This document shows positions 59,929 to 64,000 of a stretch of DNA of 64,000 nt, in pieces. The DNA is taken from assembly GCF_009494395.1 (NCBI RefSeq), contig NZ_VZCB01000095.1:62001-126000 (forward strand), read 5' to 3'. Every line of letters starts with the position of its first letter. Positions within the stretch are counted from its first letter, which is position 1. The translations under genes and the position numbers were made by a program. The notes below the pieces were generated by a model. The model was given only the letters and a program-made list of their open reading frames with translations, did no database searches and was not told the DNA's origin. The stretch is from Segatella copri. GTDB lineage: Bacteria; Bacteroidota; Bacteroidia; Bacteroidales; Bacteroidaceae.

Positions 59929-61626
59929 ATGGCAACAGTTGACGACAAGAAGATTATCTTTTCGATGGTGGGCGTATCTAAGATTATCCCACAAAACCAG
60001 AAACAGATTCTGAAGAACATCTACCTATCGTTCTTCTACGGAGCAAAAATCGGTATCATCGGTTTGAACGGTGCCGGTAAATCTACGTTGATGAAAATCA
60101 TCGCAGGACTTGAGCAACCTACCCAGGGTGAGGTGGTTTGGAGCCCAGGCTACTCTGTGGGCTACTTGCCTCAGGATCCTCCGCTCGACGAGAACAAGAC
60201 CGTGAAGGAAAACGTGATGGAGGGTGTGCAGAAAATCTATGATGCACTCGCAGAATACGAGGACATCAACAATAAATTCGGTCTCGAGGAATATTACGGA
60301 GACCCTGATAAGATGGACAAGCTGATGCAGCGTCAGGCTGAGGTGCAGGATATCATTGATGCAACCGATGCCTGGAACATCGACTCCAAGCTGGAGCGTG
60401 CAATGGCTGCCCTGCACTGTCCTCCAGGCGATTGGCCTGTAACTAATCTCTCGGGTGGTGAGCGCCGCCGCGTGGCTCTCTGCCGCCTACTCCTGCAGAA
60501 GCCGGACGTACTCCTGCTCGATGAGCCTACCAACCACCTGGATGCTGAGAGCATCGACTGGCTGGAGCAGCACCTGCAGCAGTATGAGGGAACCGTCATC
60601 GCCGTAACCCACGACCGCTACTTCCTCGACGACGTGAGCGAGTGGATTCTGGAATTGGACCGTGGCGAGGGTATTCCATGGAAGGGCAACTACTCTTCAT
60701 GGCTCGACCAAAAGACCAAGCGAATGATTCAGGAGGAGAAGACTGCCTCTAAGCGCCGCAAGACATTGGAGCGTGAGTTGGAATGGGTTCGCATGGCACC
60801 TAAGGCACGTCAGGCTAAGGGTAAGGCTCGTCTGAACTCTTACGAGCAGATGCTCAACCAGGAGCAGAAGGAGCGCGAGGAGAAGCTGGAAATCTTCATC
60901 CCTAACGGTCCTCGTCTGGGTAACAAGGTTATCGAAGCTCAGCATGTGAAGAAGGCGTTCGGCGAGAAGGTTCTCTTCAACGACCTCAACTTCATGCTTC
61001 CTCCTAACGGCATCGTAGGTGTGATTGGTCCTAACGGAGCCGGCAAGACTACCCTCTTCCGCCTCATCATGGGATTGGAGCAGGCTGATGGCGGTACATT
61101 CGAAGTGGGTGAGACCGTGAAGCTGGCCTATGTTGACCAGCAGCACAAGGACATCGACCCACAGAAGACCGTTTACGAGGTGATTTCCCAGGGCAACGAA
61201 ACCTTGCGTCTGGGTGGAAGAGATGTGAATGCGCGTGCTTACATCAGCCGTTTCAACTTCTCGGGCACCGACCAGAGCAAGCTCTGCAGTGTTCTCTCGG
61301 GTGGTGAGCGCAACCGTCTGCAGTTGGCCTTGGCATTGAAGCAGGAAGGTAATGTTTTGCTCCTCGATGAGCCAACCAACGATATCGACGTGAACACGCT
61401 GCGTGCCTTGGAGGAAGGTTTGGAAGCATTTGCCGGTTGTGCTGTGGTTATCAGCCACGACCGCTGGTTCCTCGACCGAATCTGTACCCACATTCTTGCC
61501 TTCGAGGGCAATGGTGAGGTCTTCTTCTTCGAGGGCAGCTATTCTGAGTACGAAATCAACAAGGCACGCCGCCTGGGCGATACAGAGATCAAGAAAGGTC
61601 GCTATCGCAAGTTGATGGAGGAATAA
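59929..61626 (+). CDS. ettA: energy-dependent translational throttle EttA (ABC-F)
   Basis: 565 residues, two ABC domains in one chain without membrane helices. Domain 1: Walker A GLNGAGKST, signature LSGGERRRVALC, Walker B VLLLDEPTNHLD. The ABC-F linker (P-site tRNA interaction motif) lies about 255-320 (KTASKRRKTLERELEWVRMA). Domain 2: GPNGAGKTTL, LSGGERNRLQLA, LLLDEPTNDID. The arm is present. Binds the ribosomal E site and gates elongation according to ATP/ADP. Monocistronic. Confidence 0.97.
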   Translation: MATVDDKKIIFSMVGVSKIIPQNQKQILKNIYLSFFYGAKIGIIGLNGAGKSTLMKIIAGLEQPTQGEVVWSPGYSVGYLPQDPPLDENKTVKENVMEGVQKIYDALAEYEDINNKFGLEEYYGDPDKMDKLMQRQAEVQDIIDATDAWNIDSKLERAMAALHCPPGDWPVTNLSGGERRRVALCRLLLQKPDVLLLDEPTNHLDAESIDWLEQHLQQYEGTVIAVTHDRYFLDDVSEWILELDRGEGIPWKGNYSSWLDQKTKRMIQEEKTASKRRKTLERELEWVRMAPKARQAKGKARLNSYEQMLNQEQKEREEKLEIFIPNGPRLGNKVIEAQHVKKAFGEKVLFNDLNFMLPPNGIVGVIGPNGAGKTTLFRLIMGLEQADGGTFEVGETVKLAYVDQQHKDIDPQKTVYEVISQGNETLRLGGRDVNARAYISRFNFSGTDQSKLCSVLSGGERNRLQLALALKQEGNVLLLDEPTNDIDVNTLRALEEGLEAFAGCAVVISHDRWFLDRICTHILAFEGNGEVFFFEGSYSEYEINKARRLGDTEIKKGRYRKLMEE

Positions 61627-61640
61627 GTTGATGGAGAAAT

Positions 61641-61677
61641 AAAAAGGAGAAGTCCCCATCGGGTCTTCTCCTTTTTT
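61641..61677 (+). terminator. intrinsic terminator of ettA
   Basis: 12-bp stem AAAAAGGAGAAG/CTTCTCCTTTTT with a 12-nt loop, then T. Confidence 0.92.
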
Positions 61678-61738
61678 ATTCCAGCAACTGGTGTAAACAC
61701 CATCATCCATAAGCAGCACTCTGCTTCTAAGATTAAAA

Positions 61739-61776
61739 AAACTAACAATATAAACGTTTTAAACTAACAATATAAA
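61739..61776. repeat. 16-bp direct repeat in the GH3 leader, 22-bp period
   Basis: AAACTAACAATATAAA at 61739-61754 and again at 61761-61776, the second copy ending 2 bases before the start codon. Confidence 0.8.
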
Positions 61777-61777
61777 T

Positions 61778-64000
61778 ATGAGAACAGCATTCATATCACT
61801 ATCATTTCTGCTGGCTGGCTCGCTGATGGTTCCTGCCATCGCACATACACCTGCAAGCAAGAAGAAAGTTGCTACTACAACTCAAAAAAGTAAAATCCTG
61901 CCGATGAAGGAGTATATTGACCAGCTGATGGCAAAGATGACCCTGCAGGAGAAAATCGGTCAGCTCAACCTGATGGTGGCTGGCGACATCACTACCGGTG
62001 GAGCCCTGAACACCCAGGTGGGTGGCGACATTGCAAAGGGCAACATGGGCGGCGTATTCAACATCAAGGGACTCGACAAGATCAAGGCTCTCCAGGACAT
62101 CGCTATCAAGAACAGCCGTCTGGGCATTCCGCTGCTGGTGGGCATGGACGTAATCCATGGTTACGAGACTATGTTCCCTATCCCTCTCGCCCTCTCCTGC
62201 TCCTGGGATACAGAAGCGATGAAAAAGGTAGGCGAAGTATCGGCAAAGGAAGCCAGTGCTGCAGGAATCAACTGGACTTACTCGCCCATGGTAGATATTG
62301 CACTCGACGCCCGATGGGGACGAATCAGCGAGGGTAACGGAGAGGATCCTTACCTGAGCGGCGTGATGGGTGCCGCACTCACACAGGGTTACCAGGGCGC
62401 CGATATGCGCACAGAGGAGATATTGAGAGCCGATAGAATCATGGCTTGCCTCAAGCACTTTGCCCTCTACGGAGCCGTAGAGAGCGGCAAGGAATACAAT
62501 TCTGTAGATATGAGTCGCATACGTATGATGAACCAATACCTGCCTCCTTACGAAGCCGTAGTAAAGGCTGGCGTAGGCAGCGTAATGTCTTCGTTCAACC
62601 TGATAGATTACACCCCTGCCACCGCCAACCACTGGATGATGACTGATGTTTTGAGAAAACAATGGGGATTCAAGGGCTTTCTCGTAACAGATTATGCATC
62701 CATCGCCGAGATTCTGAACCATGGCACTGCCAAGGATCTGAAAGAAGCATCAGAACAGGCACTCCTGGCAGGCACGGATATGGATATGTGCTCCAATGCC
62801 TTCGTCAAGCATCTGGCACAAAGCGTGACAGAGGGTAAGGTGACGGAGGAAGACATCAACACAGCCTGCCGACGCATCCTCGAAGCAAAATACAAACTGG
62901 GATTGTTCAGCAATCCTTACCGCTACTGCAATACCAAGCGAAACAAGACCGACATCTACTCTGCCGAAAACCGACAGATAGCTCGCGATGTGGCTGCCGA
63001 GACCTTCGTGCTTCTGAAAAATGAAGGAAATCTTCTTCCTCTGAAGAAGCAGGGAAAGATAGCTCTGATTGGTCCTCTTGCAGATACCCGCAACAATATT
63101 GCCGGCACATGGAGTGTAGCTCAGGCTCCTGAGAAATACACCACCATCAAGGAGGCGATGGAGAAAGCGCTCAATGGAAAAGCCACCTTATTATATGCTC
63201 AAGGTAGCAATATCTGGCGCAACCATGAACTTCAGAAGAACGGCGAACTGGGCAAGTCTATAGCCTGGGGAGATGAGGTAAAGATGAAGAACGAGGCACT
63301 GCAGATAGCAAAGGAAGCAGACGTGATAGTATGCGCTATGGGCGAAACAGCCGACATGAGCGGTGAATGCGCAAGCCGCACTAATCTGGAAATGCCTGAT
63401 GTGCAACAGGAACTTCTGGCAGAACTCGCAAAGACGGGTAAGCCTATCGTATTGCTCAACTTTGCCGGTCGCCCTACGGTTTTGTCATGGGAGAAAGAAC
63501 ACATTCCTGCCATCATGAACGTATGGTTTGGTGGTTCTGAAGTGGGAGATGCACTTTGCGATGTCATCTTCGGCGACAAATCGCCATCGGGTAAGCTCAC
63601 CACTTCGATGCCTAAGACTACCGGTCAGGAGCCTCTCTACTACAACCATCAGAACACCGGTCGCCCTGTACCAGACGATAATGAGAAGTTTGCCAAGTTT
63701 GCCAGCAATTGTCTGGATGTAAGCAATGGTCCTCTCTATCCATTCGGCTATGGATTGAGCTACACCACTTTCGAGTATGGCGATTTGAAGCTAAGCAGCC
63801 ATGAAGTCAATACGGATGACTGGAAGATTACCGCCACCATCAACTTAAAGAATACAGGTAGCCGAGATGCCGACGAGATAGTTCAGCTCTATATCCGTGA
63901 TATGGTAGCCAGCATCTCTCGCCCAGTCAAGGAGCTGAAAGGTTTCCAGCGAATCCATCTGGCTGCAGGAGAAAGCAGGGAAATCAGCTTCGATATCACT
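61778..64000 (+). CDS. GH3 family beta-glucosidase, 5' part (runs off the window)
   Basis: 741 codons present, no stop reached. Signal peptide (MRTAFISLSFLLAGSLMVPA, cleavage about residue 22). GH3 N-domain: MTLQEKIGQLNLMVAGDIT, GIPLLVGMDVIHGYETMFPI, WTYSPMVDIALDARWGR, CLKHFALYGAVESGKEYNSV. The catalytic nucleophile lies in FKGFLVTDYASIAEIL. The C-domain is then open to FCxFGYGLSYT-type segment YPFGYGLSYTTFEYG, and a fibronectin III-like domain has begun. Periplasmic enzyme of the BglX type, cutting terminal beta-glucose (or xylose) from oligosaccharides. Confidence 0.94.
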   Translation, partial: MRTAFISLSFLLAGSLMVPAIAHTPASKKKVATTTQKSKILPMKEYIDQLMAKMTLQEKIGQLNLMVAGDITTGGALNTQVGGDIAKGNMGGVFNIKGLDKIKALQDIAIKNSRLGIPLLVGMDVIHGYETMFPIPLALSCSWDTEAMKKVGEVSAKEASAAGINWTYSPMVDIALDARWGRISEGNGEDPYLSGVMGAALTQGYQGADMRTEEILRADRIMACLKHFALYGAVESGKEYNSVDMSRIRMMNQYLPPYEAVVKAGVGSVMSSFNLIDYTPATANHWMMTDVLRKQWGFKGFLVTDYASIAEILNHGTAKDLKEASEQALLAGTDMDMCSNAFVKHLAQSVTEGKVTEEDINTACRRILEAKYKLGLFSNPYRYCNTKRNKTDIYSAENRQIARDVAAETFVLLKNEGNLLPLKKQGKIALIGPLADTRNNIAGTWSVAQAPEKYTTIKEAMEKALNGKATLLYAQGSNIWRNHELQKNGELGKSIAWGDEVKMKNEALQIAKEADVIVCAMGETADMSGECASRTNLEMPDVQQELLAELAKTGKPIVLLNFAGRPTVLSWEKEHIPAIMNVWFGGSEVGDALCDVIFGDKSPSGKLTTSMPKTTGQEPLYYNHQNTGRPVPDDNEKFAKFASNCLDVSNGPLYPFGYGLSYTTFEYGDLKLSSHEVNTDDWKITATINLKNTGSRDADEIVQLYIRDMVASISRPVKELKGFQRIHLAAGESREISFDIT

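Overview
The window looks like chromosome of a Bacteroidota gut anaerobe, most likely Prevotellaceae (Segatella/Prevotella copri-like). Support from the sequence: many promoters of the Bacteroidota form TTTG-N19/20-TAnnTTTG, few Shine-Dalgarno sequences, a DUF3822-rsmD pair, an HU-HIG type DNA-binding protein, a BtuB/BtuG-like vitamin B12 locus, GDP-fucose synthesis, and plant-glycan hydrolases (GH115, GH3). The genus is inferred; no rRNA is present to settle it.

Layout. 0-2.2 kb: end of an M3 peptidase, a secreted thioredoxin-like protein, an SprT-like protease. 2.2-6.7 kb: a complete polyamine ABC importer (potABCD). 6.8 kb: tRNA-Tyr. 7-11.2 kb: a secreted PQQ-type propeller, then gmd-fcl (GDP-L-fucose). 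11.2-18.5 kb: RecD-like helicase, a membrane-anchored hypothetical, DUF3822, rsmD, cls, dnaG. 18.6-23.8 kb: GH115 alpha-glucuronidase and an ECF sigma/anti-sigma/secreted protein trio. 23.9-41.7 kb: an A/T-richer accessory region that starts right against a remnant of a second GH115 gene. It carries a single-chain restriction-modification-specificity enzyme with a T5orf172 nuclease-like gene and a RhuM gene, a thioredoxin, an AAA ATPase, an HU-like regulator, and a compact five-gene operon (DUF6361, PLD-like nuclease, SNF2/RapA-type helicase, zinc-ribbon protein, radical SAM enzyme). That operon is the best candidate for an incompletely described defence system. 42-48 kb: riboflavin synthase, a nucleotidyltransferase-GHMP kinase fusion, and etfBA with an acyl-CoA dehydrogenase. 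48-54.8 kb: a BamE-like/DUF4476 protein, a tripartite MacAB-TolC-type efflux operon, a methyltransferase. 54.8-64 kb: MgtC-like protein, a 22-bp periodic repeat region, the B12 uptake operon under a cobalamin riboswitch, ettA, and a GH3 glucosidase running off the end.

A recurring theme is dispersed short repeats. Family A (7-mer arrays GTGAAGA and GTTCAAA around a core) appears four times, always in the same orientation as the host transcript; one copy lies in frame inside the RecD-like helicase. Family B (large hairpins) lies between convergent genes twice. Family C (A/T-rich) sits directly at two start codons. Several regularly phased palindromes and arrays lie in the accessory region and near 55.7 kb.
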